A DNA stretch of 64,000 bases from a candidate division NC10 bacterium CSP1-5 (GCA_001443495.1 LDXR01000008.1:69595-133594), one strand, 5' to 3'; counted from the first letter of the stretch, positions 34,793 through 44,159 are shown. The notes: generated by a model from the letters alone, not told the origin. A program made the numbers and translations.

Positions 34793-36075
34793 TGCACCGT
34801 CCCATCCGTGACCTGCTGGCAGAACTCGGCGACGGAGAAGGTCGTTGCCGTCCCGGTAGTGAGATCTCGCAACGTCAGTCGGTCTCCGGACATTCCCTCG
34901 ATCCCCAAGACAATCACGCGGGGGATGGCGCTTACCCGGGCATAGTCGAGTGACCCCTCGAGATCACGCCGGATGATGTCCCTGGCGACGGCGTAGCCCT
35001 TGCTCCTGAGCGTCTGGGCGATGTGCAGAGCCTGACGCTTGTCCGGATTGAAATCCATGATGAGGAAGTCCGGCCCCTGATCGCGTGGGAGAATGCCCTC
35101 CGCCTCTAAGGCGGCCAGGACCTTCTCCAGCTCGAAGGCGAAGCCGGTCGCGGGACACGGATAGCCAAACTGGCCGATCAGGTTGTCGTAGCGGCCGCCG
35201 CTTCCGATGGGATAGCCCAGCGACTCGGTGAAAACCTGAAAGACCACACCCGTATGATAGTCAAAGGCGTACGTCTCTCCGAGGTCGATGATGATGTGGT
35301 CGGCCAGGCCGTAGGTCTTGAGGACGGTGTAGACCTGCGTCAGATTTTCGAGGGCGAATCGCGATTGCTCTGTGACCGCCCATGCCTTTGCCCTTTCAAG
35401 GATCGCCTCCCCACCGTACAGCGTGGTCAAGTGCTGAATCCCCTCTTTCAGTCGGGCCTCGGCTGGCAGGGGCTTCAGCGTCAGCTCAAGCTCCACGGCG
35501 TCCTTCCGCCTCAGCGCCGACAGGATCCTGCGGCGAAGTTCGGGGGCCGGGTTCAGCGCGCTCAGCAGGCCTCGGAGATATTCCACCTGCCCGACGTCGA
35601 TCTGGAAGTGTCGAAGGCCCGCCTCCTGACATCCCTCGACCGCCATGGCGATCATCTCGGCGTCCGCCTCGGGCCGATCCGAACCGATGAGTTCCACGCC
35701 GGCCTGGAAGAACTCCCGCTGCCGTCCTGCCTGGGGCTCCTCGTGCCGGAAGACCGAGGCGGAGTAAGCGAGGCGTAGGGGCAGGGGATGATCCCGCATG
35801 GTGGAGGCCACCATGCGCGCGACCTGGGGGGTGAGGTCGGACCGCAGCGCCAGGAGAAGCCCGGTCTGTCGATCGACGAACTTAAAGGTCGTCCCGTAGA
35901 CTCCGTCTCCCGCTTCGTGGGCGAAGACCTCCAAATATTCAAAGGTCGGGGTTAGCACTTCCCGAAAGCCCCAACGCTGGAAGACCGTGAGGAGTTTCTT
36001 CTGGATCCAACGGAGGCGGGCCGCCTCGGGCGGGGGGAGGACCCGGACCCCTTTGGGAATGGCCGTCGGGATCAC
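34780..36075 (-). CDS. hisZ: ATP phosphoribosyltransferase regulatory subunit
   Basis: A 431-residue HisRS-like protein. Class II motif 2 appears as YSASVFRHEEPQAGRQREFFQAG, and the GGRYDNLIGQFG motif is kept. A C-terminal domain (FLIMDFNPDKRQALHIAQTLRSKGYAVARDI) resembles the HisRS anticodon-binding domain. HisZ binds short HisG to make the first enzyme of histidine synthesis. HisS itself is the main alternative, but the motif set and the neighbours fit HisZ better. It is directly downstream of serA and overlaps purA. Confidence 0.85.
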   Translation of the reverse strand: MIPTAIPKGVRVLPPPEAARLRWIQKKLLTVFQRWGFREVLTPTFEYLEVFAHEAGDGVYGTTFKFVDRQTGLLLALRSDLTPQVARMVASTMRDHPLPLRLAYSASVFRHEEPQAGRQREFFQAGVELIGSDRPEADAEMIAMAVEGCQEAGLRHFQIDVGQVEYLRGLLSALNPAPELRRRILSALRRKDAVELELTLKPLPAEARLKEGIQHLTTLYGGEAILERAKAWAVTEQSRFALENLTQVYTVLKTYGLADHIIIDLGETYAFDYHTGVVFQVFTESLGYPIGSGGRYDNLIGQFGYPCPATGFAFELEKVLAALEAEGILPRDQGPDFLIMDFNPDKRQALHIAQTLRSKGYAVARDIIRRDLEGSLDYARVSAIPRVIVLGIEGMSGDRLTLRDLTTGTATTFSVAEFCQQVTDGTVQWPT

Positions 36076-36076
36076 G

Positions 36077-37657
36077 TCAGACCTTCACCACCTTGGCATA
36101 GACGATGTTGGGCATTCGCCGGATCTGGTCGAGGACCGGCGTGGGGATCGCGCTATCGACGTTCACGACCGAAACCGCCTGACCGCCCGGCTTCTCTCGG
36201 CCGAGCACCATGCCGGCGATGTTGACCTGACTCTGTCCGAGGAGCGTACCGATCTTGCCGATCACCCCCGGGACATCCAGGTTGGAGAAGATGAGGAGAT
36301 ACCCTTCCGGCACGGCCTCGAGGGAGAATTCATCGATCCTCACCACCCGAGGCTCTCGTCGGCTGAAAAGGGTCCCGGCCACGAGGTGCTGCCCTCGGTC
36401 GGTCTGGATGATGACAGAGATGAGGCTCGCGTAGTCTTCTTCCTCGGTGCTCTTCGACTCCACCACGCGGATTCCCCGCTGTCGGGCGAAGGGCAGCGCA
36501 TTGACGATGTTGATGGTGCTTGAAATGATCGGATCGAGCACCCCCTTCACCACCGTCGCCGTGAGGGGCGAGGTGTCGAAGGTCGCGACCTCTCCGGTGT
36601 ACTCGATGCGTATCTCCCGGAACCGCCCCTCGGCCAGCTGCGAGTTGAGCCGTCCGAGCTTTTCCGCGAGGGTGAGATAGGGCCTGATCTTGGCCAAGAT
36701 CTCCGGCTCGATGGACGGCGTGTTCACCGAGTTCCGGATCACCCCCGTGGTCAAGAAATCCGCCACCTGCTGAGAGATAGCGACGGCCACGTTGTCCTGG
36801 GCCTCGGCGGTGGCGGCTCCGAGATGCGGGGTGCCGATGAAGCTCTCCAGGGAAAAGAGAGGGCTGGCGGTCGCCGGTTCCTTTTCGAAGACGTCACACG
36901 CGGCACCGGCCACGTGTCCGCTCACCAACGCCTCGTAGAGGGCCTCCTCGTCCACCACGCCCCCCCGGGCGCAGTTGATGATCCGCACCCCCTGCTTCAT
37001 CAGGCCGATGGTCTCGCGGCTGATCATGTGGTGCGTATCGGGGCCAAGCGGGACGTGAATGGTAATGAAGTCTGCCTGGCGGTAGACTTCCTCGAGATCA
37101 ACGAGTTCGACGCCGAGCCGGCTCGCCACCTCGGCCGAGATGAAGGGATCGTAGGCGATGACGCGCATGGCAAAGCCCTTCGCCCGCTTCGCGACCTCCG
37201 AGCCGATCCGCCCCAGTCCGATGATCCCCAGCGTCTTGTTATACAGCTCCACGTTCAGGAACTTCCCTTTTTCCCACCGCCTCGCCTGGAGTGAGGCCGC
37301 CGCCTGGGGCACATGCTTTGCGAGGGCCAAGAGGAGCGAGATCGTGTGCTCGGCGGTCGTGATGGTGTTCCCCGTCGGAGTGTTCATGACCACCACGCCC
37401 TGGGCGGTGGCCGCCTCCACATCGACGTTATCCACCCCCACGCCGGCGCGACCGATTACCTTGAGCCGCTTCCCGGCCTGGATCACATCGGCGGTCACCT
37501 TCGTGCCGCTGCGAACGATCAGGGCGTCGTACTGATCGATCACCGTGACCAGCTCTTCGGGCGAGATCCGTGGTTGGAGCGTGATGTGGATGTTGGGATT
37601 CTGGCGAAGGACCTCCAGACCTCTGGGGGAAAGGTCATCGGTGATCAGGACCTGCAT
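36077..37657 (-). CDS. serA: D-3-phosphoglycerate dehydrogenase
   Basis: A 526-residue enzyme of serine biosynthesis. It has a two-lobed dehydrogenase core (GRAGVGVDNVDVEAAT, NAD motif GLGRIGSEVAKRA, catalytic His in GTPHLGAATAEAQ), an intervening domain, and a C-terminal ACT domain (VPGVIGKIGTLLGQSQVNIAGM). ATG 37657 is chosen because GGAGAG precedes it; the longer frame from 37732 overlaps the aminotransferase gene and lacks family residues. It is co-directional with and overlaps no gene after trimming, and probably shares a transcript with the upstream aminotransferase. Confidence 0.92.
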   Translation of the reverse strand: MQVLITDDLSPRGLEVLRQNPNIHITLQPRISPEELVTVIDQYDALIVRSGTKVTADVIQAGKRLKVIGRAGVGVDNVDVEAATAQGVVVMNTPTGNTITTAEHTISLLLALAKHVPQAAASLQARRWEKGKFLNVELYNKTLGIIGLGRIGSEVAKRAKGFAMRVIAYDPFISAEVASRLGVELVDLEEVYRQADFITIHVPLGPDTHHMISRETIGLMKQGVRIINCARGGVVDEEALYEALVSGHVAGAACDVFEKEPATASPLFSLESFIGTPHLGAATAEAQDNVAVAISQQVADFLTTGVIRNSVNTPSIEPEILAKIRPYLTLAEKLGRLNSQLAEGRFREIRIEYTGEVATFDTSPLTATVVKGVLDPIISSTINIVNALPFARQRGIRVVESKSTEEEDYASLISVIIQTDRGQHLVAGTLFSRREPRVVRIDEFSLEAVPEGYLLIFSNLDVPGVIGKIGTLLGQSQVNIAGMVLGREKPGGQAVSVVNVDSAIPTPVLDQIRRMPNIVYAKVVKV

Positions 37658-37688
37658 CGGTCTCTCCATCCTTGAGCCCCCTGGTCTC

Positions 37689-38825
37689 CTACGGTCTTTG
37701 GAGGACTTCCTGGGCAGCCCGGATGCCGTCACCGAGTTTTACCGGGTACCCCACCTCCGAGAGCGTCAGTTCCAGCGCCGAGAGTGCAACGACCACATCC
37801 GTCGAGTCCGCGTACCCCATGGTGGCCAGGCGAAAGATCTTCCCCTTCATTGATCCCTGACCACCCGCGATGATCACCCCGTGCCTTGTCCGGAGCGTGT
37901 TGAGGATTGCACCACCATCGATCCCTTTCGGGACAAGCACGGCGGTCACCGCGGGGCTCGGTCGCTCGGCAAAGAGCTCCAAGCCGAGGGCAGTGATCCC
38001 CGCCCGCATGGCGGCCGCGAGTCTCTCGTGGCGGCGGAAGATATTGGGGAGCCCCTCACTCCGGATCATCCTGAGGGTCTCCCGCAGTCCGACGACCAGC
38101 GAGATGGCCGGGGTGAAGCGAGACTGGTTCTTGAGCAGATGTTTCTGTTCCGCCGCGAAGTCAAAGTAATACTTCGGCAGGCGAGATCGCTCTACCGCCG
38201 CCCACGCCTTCCGGCTGACCCCGACCATGGCCAGGCCAGGCGGCAGCATGAGGGCCTTCTGCGAGCCGGCCACCACCACATCCAACCCCCAATCATCCAT
38301 GGGAACGTCCACCACCCCCAGGCTGGTGATCGCATCCACCACCAAGAGGGTGGGGGTCTTTCGGACGACCCCGGCGATGGCCTTGATATCGTGGAGAACC
38401 CCCGTCGAGGTCTCGCTGTGGGTGCTGAGGACGACGGCGATTCGGGGATCCTTCTCCAGGGCGGCGGCCACGAGCCCGGGATCCACCGCCTTCCCGTAGG
38501 GGACGTCGATCGGCGTGAAGTTCACGCCGTAGGCCTGACAGATCTCTCCCCATCGCTCTCCAAACTTTCCGCCTCGGATCACCAGCGCCTTCTCGCCCGG
38601 CGAAAGGGTGTTGACCACCGCCGCTTCCATGCCTCCGGTCCCCGAGGCGGCGAAGAGGAAGACCTCTTCGGTCGTCTGGAACAGCACTTTGAGGCCCTCC
38701 CGCACCTCGGCGATGAGCGCCTCATACTCCGGGGTGCGGTGGTGGAGGATGGGATGGGCCATGGTCAGCAGGGCCTCGGGAGGGATGGGGGTCGGCCCTG
38801 GGGCAAAAAGGTGCGTCTTTTTCAT
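37689..38825 (-). CDS. Class V aminotransferase (alanine-glyoxylate / serine-pyruvate type)
   Basis: A 378-residue PLP enzyme. The start MKKTHLFAPGPTPIPPEALL and the Schiff-base Lys in GSQKALMLPPGLA (about residue 195) are typical for the serine-glyoxylate/alanine-glyoxylate family. The Asp contacting PLP is in VVDAITSLGVVDV. Placed directly before serA, it may convert phosphohydroxypyruvate or glyoxylate, so it may serve serine formation. GAGAGGAG precedes the ATG. The 299-bp gap to the divergent thioredoxin gene holds no gene that I can see. Confidence 0.85.
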   Translation of the reverse strand: MKKTHLFAPGPTPIPPEALLTMAHPILHHRTPEYEALIAEVREGLKVLFQTTEEVFLFAASGTGGMEAAVVNTLSPGEKALVIRGGKFGERWGEICQAYGVNFTPIDVPYGKAVDPGLVAAALEKDPRIAVVLSTHSETSTGVLHDIKAIAGVVRKTPTLLVVDAITSLGVVDVPMDDWGLDVVVAGSQKALMLPPGLAMVGVSRKAWAAVERSRLPKYYFDFAAEQKHLLKNQSRFTPAISLVVGLRETLRMIRSEGLPNIFRRHERLAAAMRAGITALGLELFAERPSPAVTAVLVPKGIDGGAILNTLRTRHGVIIAGGQGSMKGKIFRLATMGYADSTDVVVALSALELTLSEVGYPVKLGDGIRAAQEVLQRP

Positions 38826-39124
38826 TCAGCTCCTCTCCTGTAAAGGGGTCGAACCGGAGGGCAGGAACCTTGAACAAACCCGCAGGAGGGGTGCCTCACC
38901 CCGATGCCCGGGAATGAGGATATTGTCTGCTCGTAGGCTTCTTGGGCATGGCGACCACGTGCGGGAGCCCCCAAGCTCCCTGGGGGCCTTCCCCGACGGC
39001 GTTTCACTATAGCGGGAAGGGACGGGTGTGTCAAGACGAAACCCGTGGCCCATTTCTATTGTAGAGTCCAGCATTCTGTGGTAGTTTCCCACACCTGGAA
39101 TCCTACTTGCAAGCGGAGGAGCCT

Positions 39125-39664
39125 GTGTCGCACCTCAAGAGCCGGATGCACGTGAGACAGGCGTTGTGTGTGCTGGTCGTGGCTGGCCTCGTATGGGGGC
39201 AGGGTCCGGTCGGGAGCGCGGATGCGCGTTCCCCTCAGGTGGCCGTGGAAAAGCCGGCACCTGATTTCACCCTGACTCTGCTTTCGGGAGAGAAGGTTCG
39301 ACTGGCAGATTTTCGAGGGAAGGTCGTCCTCTTGAACTTCTGGGCCTCCTGGTGACCGCACTGCCAGCGGGAGTCTCCCGTGCTGATCAAGGCCTACGAG
39401 ACGTTCAAGGACCGGGGGGTGATGTTCCTCGGCGTGAGTATCTGGGATACGGAGGAGGCGTCTCGACGATTTGTCCAGGAGCGTCGCGTCCCCTATGCCG
39501 TCGGACACGATCAGGGCGACCGGATTGCCAGGCTCTATGATATTCAGGGGACGCCGACCACCTTTCTCGTTGCCCGCGATGGCACCGTGGCGGCTGTGGC
39601 CCGGGGGGGCATGGCGCTGGAGACCCTGGCGGCGGTTCTCGAACGACTCCTCGAAGGCCGATGA
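39125..39664 (+). CDS. Thioredoxin-like (TlpA-type) protein with in-frame TGA, probable selenoprotein
   Basis: One continuous reading frame of 179 residues with TGA at 39353-39355 (codon 77). The N-terminus is a signal anchor, then [35 protein letters not shown], then [45 protein letters not shown]. The family active site is WCxxC (WASWCPHC), so TGA stands exactly at the first catalytic Cys, giving a U-x-x-C site. A hairpin fitting bacterial SECIS follows (39365-39385). The GTG at 39125 has GGAGG at the right distance. The alternatives are a one-base TGC-to-TGA error or a real stop. The EamA gene overlaps the true stop by 4 bp, as expected if the full gene is translated. Confidence 0.75.
39365..39385 (+). 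promoter_or_regulatory. SECIS-like hairpin after the in-frame TGA
   Basis: CAGC and GGGA pair with TCCC and GCTG around a 3-nt apical loop GTC (39373-39375), with a 2-nt bulge. The loop G is 18 nt after the TGA, inside the usual range for bacterial SECIS elements. The structure lies inside the coding frame, as such elements must. Confidence 0.55.
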
Positions 39665-40596
39665 CTGCATGGAAAGGCCGCGTAAAGGGTACCTTGATGG
39701 TCCTCGGGGCGGCGACGGCCTGGGGGCTTATGGGGACGGTGGCCCGGTATCTCTTCACCGCGGAGGAAGTCGGTCCTCTCCCGCTGACCGCTATTCGCTC
39801 GAGCCTCGCTGTCCTTATTCTCGTCGCGGGGCTTTTCGTGTGGGATCAGCGGCACTTGCGGCTGCCGCTGCAGGATGTGCCCTTGGCCGCCCTCGTAGGA
39901 GTGGCCGGCCTGGCCATGGCCAACGTCACGTACTACTACACCATCAGCCTCACCAGCGTGGCCACCGCGATTCTCCTCCAATACATGGCGCCGATCCTGG
40001 TCGCCCTGGGCTCCGTCCTCTTCTTGAGAGAGCGCCTGACAAGGATGACACTCCTCGCCTTGGGCGTGGCCGTGGGCGGCTGTTTCTTCATGGTGAAAGG
40101 GTACGATCCGACGCACCTCCGGCTCAATCTTCCGGGCCTGATCAGCGGGCTCGTCTCGGCGTGCGCCTTTGCGGGGTACACCCTGCTCACCAAGCGGGCC
40201 GTGGCGCGGATCCCTGCCTGGACGCTCCTGGCATACGCGTACGCCTTCGCCACCCTCTTCTGGTGGATCGTGACACCGCCCTGGCGTCTCCTGGCCGAGG
40301 GGTACCCCCTTCGTCTCTGGGCGATCTTCTTCCTGATCGGTGCCGCCGGGACCGTGCTTCCGTTTGCCCTGTACACTTTCGGCCTCACGTACCTGCCTGC
40401 CACCCAGGTCAGCATCGTCAGCACGATGGAACCGGTGGTGGCTGCGGGCGCCGGGTTTGCGCTTCTCGGGGAGGCGCTCGACTGGTCCCAGCTCTTCGGG
40501 GGGGCCCTGGTGGTGACGGGGGTGGTGCTGGTCCAGCGAGGGTCCGCGGCGGCCCGGAGTGTTCCCGAGGCGATGCCGGCAGGGCACCGAGGGTGA
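39661..40596 (+). CDS. EamA/DMT-family transporter
   Basis: A 311-residue protein with ten hydrophobic segments in two repeats of five (EamA domains about 10-145 and 155-295). Characteristic motifs such as ITLTSVATAILLQYMAPILVALGSVLFLRERLT (first repeat end) and YLPATQVSIVSTMEPVVAAGAGFALLGEALDWSQLFGGALVVTGVVLVQR (second) are visible. It is an inner-membrane exporter or importer of metabolites of unknown identity. Its ATG overlaps the stop of the thioredoxin gene (ATGA), so they are co-expressed. Confidence 0.88.
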   Translation: MTAWKGRVKGTLMVLGAATAWGLMGTVARYLFTAEEVGPLPLTAIRSSLAVLILVAGLFVWDQRHLRLPLQDVPLAALVGVAGLAMANVTYYYTISLTSVATAILLQYMAPILVALGSVLFLRERLTRMTLLALGVAVGGCFFMVKGYDPTHLRLNLPGLISGLVSACAFAGYTLLTKRAVARIPAWTLLAYAYAFATLFWWIVTPPWRLLAEGYPLRLWAIFFLIGAAGTVLPFALYTFGLTYLPATQVSIVSTMEPVVAAGAGFALLGEALDWSQLFGGALVVTGVVLVQRGSAAARSVPEAMPAGHRG

Positions 40597-40603
40597 CTGC
40601 TCG

Positions 40604-41389
40604 ATGATGTTTGATCCGATCACACTGCTGTATCGGTTCTACGAGCGTCGACTGCTCCGGGAAGTTCAGCGCGGCGTGTTGCCCAGGCACATCGGTCTCA
40701 TCCTGGATGGCAACCGACGCTATGCCCGGGAACTCGGCTTGGCCGATCCGCTCGAAGGGCATCGGCTGGGGGCGGATAAGCTGGAGCAGGTGTTAGATTG
40801 GCTGGAACAGCTCCAGATCCACATCATCACCATCTATGTCCTCTCCACCGAAAATCTGTCCCGCCCCCACGCGGAGCTCTCCGGCCTTCTCGGTCTCATT
40901 GAGTCAAAGATGCGGGAGGTGGCGGTGGACCCCAAGATCCACCGGAAAGGGGTCCGGGTCCGGGCGGTCGGGCAGCTGGAGCTTCTGCCCCCATCTCTTC
41001 AAGAGGCGATCGCACAGGCTCAGGAGACCACCCATGTCTACAACAACTTCTACCTGAATATTGCCGTGGGGTACGGGGGAAGGCAAGAGATCGCCGATGC
41101 CGTAAAGCAGCTCCTGAGAGATCGGGCCCGACGGGGAAGCCCCCTCGAGCAGGCTGCAGAAGAGATCACGCCCGAAGAGATCGGCAAGTATCTCTATATG
41201 TATGATCTTCCCGATCCGGATCTCATCATCCGGACGAGTGGCGAATTCCGCCTCTCCGGCTTCCTCCTCTGGCAGAGCGCCTATAGTGAGTTCTATTTCT
41301 GCGACGCCTACTGGCCCGCCTTTCGCAAGATCGATCTTCTCCGGGCGATCCGCAATTATCAGCAACGCAAGCGCCGCTTCGGCACCTAG
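40604..41389 (+). CDS. uppS: cis-prenyltransferase (polyprenyl diphosphate synthase)
   Basis: A 261-residue UppS-family enzyme that lengthens allylic diphosphates with isopentenyl diphosphate. Signature segments are IGLILDGNRRYARE (catalytic Asp), YVLSTENLSRP and DLIIRTSGEFRLSGFLLWQSAYSEFYF. The first motif LDGNRRYA differs from the usual MDGNGRWA and resembles the archaeal-type or divergent synthases, so chain length and product may differ. The ATG ATG start at 40604 lies 8 bp after the transporter stop. Confidence 0.88.
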   Translation: MMFDPITLLYRFYERRLLREVQRGVLPRHIGLILDGNRRYARELGLADPLEGHRLGADKLEQVLDWLEQLQIHIITIYVLSTENLSRPHAELSGLLGLIESKMREVAVDPKIHRKGVRVRAVGQLELLPPSLQEAIAQAQETTHVYNNFYLNIAVGYGGRQEIADAVKQLLRDRARRGSPLEQAAEEITPEEIGKYLYMYDLPDPDLIIRTSGEFRLSGFLLWQSAYSEFYFCDAYWPAFRKIDLLRAIRNYQQRKRRFGT

Positions 41390-41501
41390 GTCTCTCCCGT
41401 TCCACGTCCAAGGTCGACGGACGGACCTCCTCAGATTCCCAGACTTTGAACGTTGGACCTAGCCCGACTCTATCCAGGCACACGCGCCGGCTGGTAGTGT
41501 G

Positions 41502-42101
41502 CTAATTTCGCCTCTTGAGTTTGGCGCTGACGATCTCGTCAAGTAGGGCGAATGGTTCGTCTCGGAATGGCGGCTGAAGTGGCCAAGTCACCTTTATGGA
41601 CGTGGCAAGAAGGTACTGCCTCTGTTTTCGGGTGTACTTTGCGGATTTTGTGTGGGGTAGATCCTCATTCTTCACGAAGGCGAAGCGCCATTCTTGCCCA
41701 AACCCGAACAGATTGACGGCGAGTAGGTCGAAGCCCCCGACGAGCAGGCAGGTTGTCTCAACCGTCTGGCGGTTTGGGAGTTTGACAGGCCGCCTATCGC
41801 TTGCATCGCACTGAAACGTTCCTGCGTACCCCTCCCCAAGGATGCGAATCGAGTTGGTCTGCAGCGATTTCACCTGAACCGTGACCGGTACACCTCGATA
41901 GGTGAAGCCGAAGTCGCCGGGCCTCGTGCGATCATGGTTGTCGTACCTTTCCAAACCCCCGATTCGAGGATCGGAAAACCACAGTCGGGGGAGCTTGTAT
42001 TCCGCAATAAATCCGACCAGAATGCCGCGCAGGCTAGGGCGTGAGGCGAGAATCTCATTTAGCTCCTCGATTGTGACTCCCCAATCTTCGAGTAGCCCCA
42101 T
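41502..42101 (-). CDS. Putative type II restriction endonuclease (PD-(D/E)xK-like)
   Basis: A 199-residue protein with no close family that I recognise. [20 protein letters not shown] contains a nuclease-like D63-x12-Q76-V-K78 core, and E34 lies upstream in a helix. Its start lies 47 bp inside the adjacent methyltransferase gene, the usual tight order methylase then endonuclease. This makes a type II restriction enzyme the best guess. Base composition is less GC-rich than that of the flanking pyr and uppS genes. Confidence 0.55.
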   Translation of the reverse strand: MGLLEDWGVTIEELNEILASRPSLRGILVGFIAEYKLPRLWFSDPRIGGLERYDNHDRTRPGDFGFTYRGVPVTVQVKSLQTNSIRILGEGYAGTFQCDASDRRPVKLPNRQTVETTCLLVGGFDLLAVNLFGFGQEWRFAFVKNEDLPHTKSAKYTRKQRQYLLATSIKVTWPLQPPFRDEPFALLDEIVSAKLKRRN

Positions 42102-42855
42102 TTCGCAACCCCTTTCCCCGAGGGTTCTTTCCTCCCGTCTTGATGAATACTAGAAAGTAGGAGTGGTTTTTTCTGGCGTGCTCCTGCTTGATAATCCGGC
42201 TCACCGCAGGTCTGTTCGGTCGAACCAGAATGAAAAGATCCTTCGTGTAAAATCCGAACGACTCGTACTCATTGATAATCTCAACATGAGTGAGCCTCTG
42301 CGTGTTCGCGCTCACCTCGTCTTGACACTTTACGATTAGGACGCCGTATTCTCTGAGTACGCGATAGGCTTCCCTGCCCGCCCTGAAGTAGAGATCCAAC
42401 ACGGCGTCATGATACTTTGGCCCACCCACCGTTTCCTCTCCGTCGGAGTAAGTTGTGCGAAAGGCGGCATAAGTACCACGCCCCGCCATGTGGCTCCTAG
42501 ATCGCCGATGCAGGCCCTCCATGTACGGGGGGTCCAAGACCACACAGTGCAATATGCCGTCTCTATAAGGCAGCTTTCGGCAATCAACGCCCGTAGTGAT
42601 GTCGGTGGGCTTAAGAACGTATTTGCTTCTTGGAACCTTCTTCCAGAAAATGCCTGTGCCATAGGTCACGTCGGCGACTACCGATCCAGGCGGTACGTGC
42701 AGATCGAGAATAAGGGGGAACAATACCTCGTTTGTGCCTACATGAGCCGTGCATATCAGCTCACTTGTGACAATTCCGTCTGGAGACTTCCTCTTGGTCC
42801 CGGGCCGGCGCAGATCGGAATAGAGCTTGAGCTGTTCTCTTACTCTCCCACTCAT
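42055..42855 (-). CDS. DNA methyltransferase of a type II R-M system
   Basis: A 266-residue SAM-dependent DNA methyltransferase. The SAM-binding motif is [13 protein letters not shown] (59-71) and the catalytic motif is [11 protein letters not shown] (105-115), DPPY at 108-111. The order motif I then DPPY and the overall length fit N6-adenine or N4-cytosine enzymes. It overlaps the nuclease-like gene at its 3' end and begins within the stop of a transposase remnant. The recognition site cannot be read from the sequence. Confidence 0.8.
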   Translation of the reverse strand: MSGRVREQLKLYSDLRRPGTKRKSPDGIVTSELICTAHVGTNEVLFPLILDLHVPPGSVVADVTYGTGIFWKKVPRSKYVLKPTDITTGVDCRKLPYRDGILHCVVLDPPYMEGLHRRSRSHMAGRGTYAAFRTTYSDGEETVGGPKYHDAVLDLYFRAGREAYRVLREYGVLIVKCQDEVSANTQRLTHVEIINEYESFGFYTKDLFILVRPNRPAVSRIIKQEHARKNHSYFLVFIKTGGKNPRGKGLRNGATRRLGSHNRGAK

Positions 42856-43040
42856 AGCAACCCCTCCAATCCCCGCACGTGATCACTCCCCGCTGGTTCC
42901 ATGCCCCGGCTCACCCGCAAGGTCGTGTGAACTTGCGAGGAGTTGTAGTATGCGAGGCACAGCGCCATCGCCACCTTGAGGTTTATCAGCTCCTGCGAAA
43001 AGCCATTACTCAGACTGGTGAACCGTCGGCCTGCATCCGC
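42852..43040 (-). pseudogene. Transposase C-terminal remnant
   Basis: The minus frame reads FTSLSNGFSQELINLKVAMA, then a region with YYNSSQVHTTLRVSRGM and [10 protein letters not shown] to a TGA. This is the natural C-terminus of an IS transposase family (family form: YNFVRVHKTLRVTPAMEAG...DHVWSLEEL). Upstream parts are gone. The terminal TGA overlaps the methyltransferase ATG (ATGA), so the R-M genes arrived beside it or were joined to it. Confidence 0.7.
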
Positions 43041-43122
43041 AGGGTTAGGTGATGCCGTTCCATATGCGACCCTTATACAAGACCAGCACCCGATTTTCCG
43101 CTGCTCGGCGCGGACTCCTGGC

Positions 43123-44109
43123 TTAAGCTTTCCCTTCCCGGGGGAGGGCGGCGCCGATCACGGAGCCGAGGGAATCAAAGCCGTGGCGGGTGAGATACGC
43201 CTCGACCCCGGCCAGAACGTTCATCGACGCCAATGGATCGAGAAAATTGGCGGTCCCGACCTGGACCGCGCTCGCCCCGGCGAGGAGGAACTCGATCGCA
43301 TCGTTACCGGTCATGATCCCGCCGATCCCGATGAGCGGGAGCTTCACCGCCCGCGCAACCTCCCAGACCATGCGAACCGCAATGGGACGAATGGCCGGGC
43401 CGGACAGCCCGCCGGTGGCCCCCGGCAACTTCGGTCGGCGGGTGCGCCCGTCGATCGCCATGCCGACGATGGTGTTGATTAGCGAGAGCGCATCCGCCCC
43501 CGCATCGGCCGCCGCCCGGGCGATCACGGTGATGTCGGCCACGTTGGGAGAGAGTTTGGGGATCACCGGGAGCGAGGTCGCTTGCCGGACGGCGCGGACC
43601 ACCTCGTACGTGAGGGTCGGGTCGGTGCCGAAGTCCAGGCCGCCGGCCACGTTAGGACAGGAGATGTTGAGTTCGATGCCGGCGACCCCCTCGACATCGG
43701 TGAGTCGCTTGGCCAGGGTGGCAAACTCTTCGACCGATTTTCCAGCAATGTTCACCAAGAGCGGAGTGGTGAGTGACCGAAAGAACGGGAGCTTGTGACG
43801 AAGGAAGGCGTCGATCCCGACATTCTGGAGGCCGATGGAATTGAGCATCCCTCCTGGGGTCTCGACGATTCGCGGGGGAGGATTCCCCTGTCGGGAATGC
43901 ATCGTCACCGTCTTGACGATGATGGCTCCTAACGCGTTGAGGTCGAAGAAGCGGGTAAACTCTGTCCCGTATCCGAAGGTCCCCGAGGCGGTCATCACCG
44001 GGTTTTTCATGGCAATCCCGGCGATCGTTACCGCCAGGTTCGGCCGCTTGCTCGACGACCGACGACGGCCCTGGTCTTTACCTGAACCTTTTCTTTTTTT
44101 GGAGGTCAC
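43123..44109 (-). CDS. pyrD: Dihydroorotate dehydrogenase, catalytic subunit
   Basis: A 328-residue class 1B flavoprotein. It oxidises dihydroorotate and passes electrons through PyrK to NAD+. The catalytic Cys is in ELNISCPNVAGG, and the FMN-binding GIGGIMTGNDAIEFL and phosphate loop NTIVGMAIDGRTRRPKL are present. The N-terminal 20 residues (KKRKGSGKDQGRRRSSSKRP) are extra: part is encoded by a GTCGTCGGTCGTCG repeat, like those in intergenic DNA. It overlaps pyrK by 4 bp and is the last gene of the pyr operon. Confidence 0.93.
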   Translation of the reverse strand: MTSKKRKGSGKDQGRRRSSSKRPNLAVTIAGIAMKNPVMTASGTFGYGTEFTRFFDLNALGAIIVKTVTMHSRQGNPPPRIVETPGGMLNSIGLQNVGIDAFLRHKLPFFRSLTTPLLVNIAGKSVEEFATLAKRLTDVEGVAGIELNISCPNVAGGLDFGTDPTLTYEVVRAVRQATSLPVIPKLSPNVADITVIARAAADAGADALSLINTIVGMAIDGRTRRPKLPGATGGLSGPAIRPIAVRMVWEVARAVKLPLIGIGGIMTGNDAIEFLLAGASAVQVGTANFLDPLASMNVLAGVEAYLTRHGFDSLGSVIGAALPREGKA

Positions 44110-44159
44110 CAGGCAATCTCCTGCGCGTCGAACACTGGGCCATCCTTACAACAGAGCTT

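Noticed and set aside
39544-40623. Minus-strand frame opposite the EamA transporter
   Set aside because: Shadow frame of a clear ten-helix transporter; sequence is low-complexity and charged.
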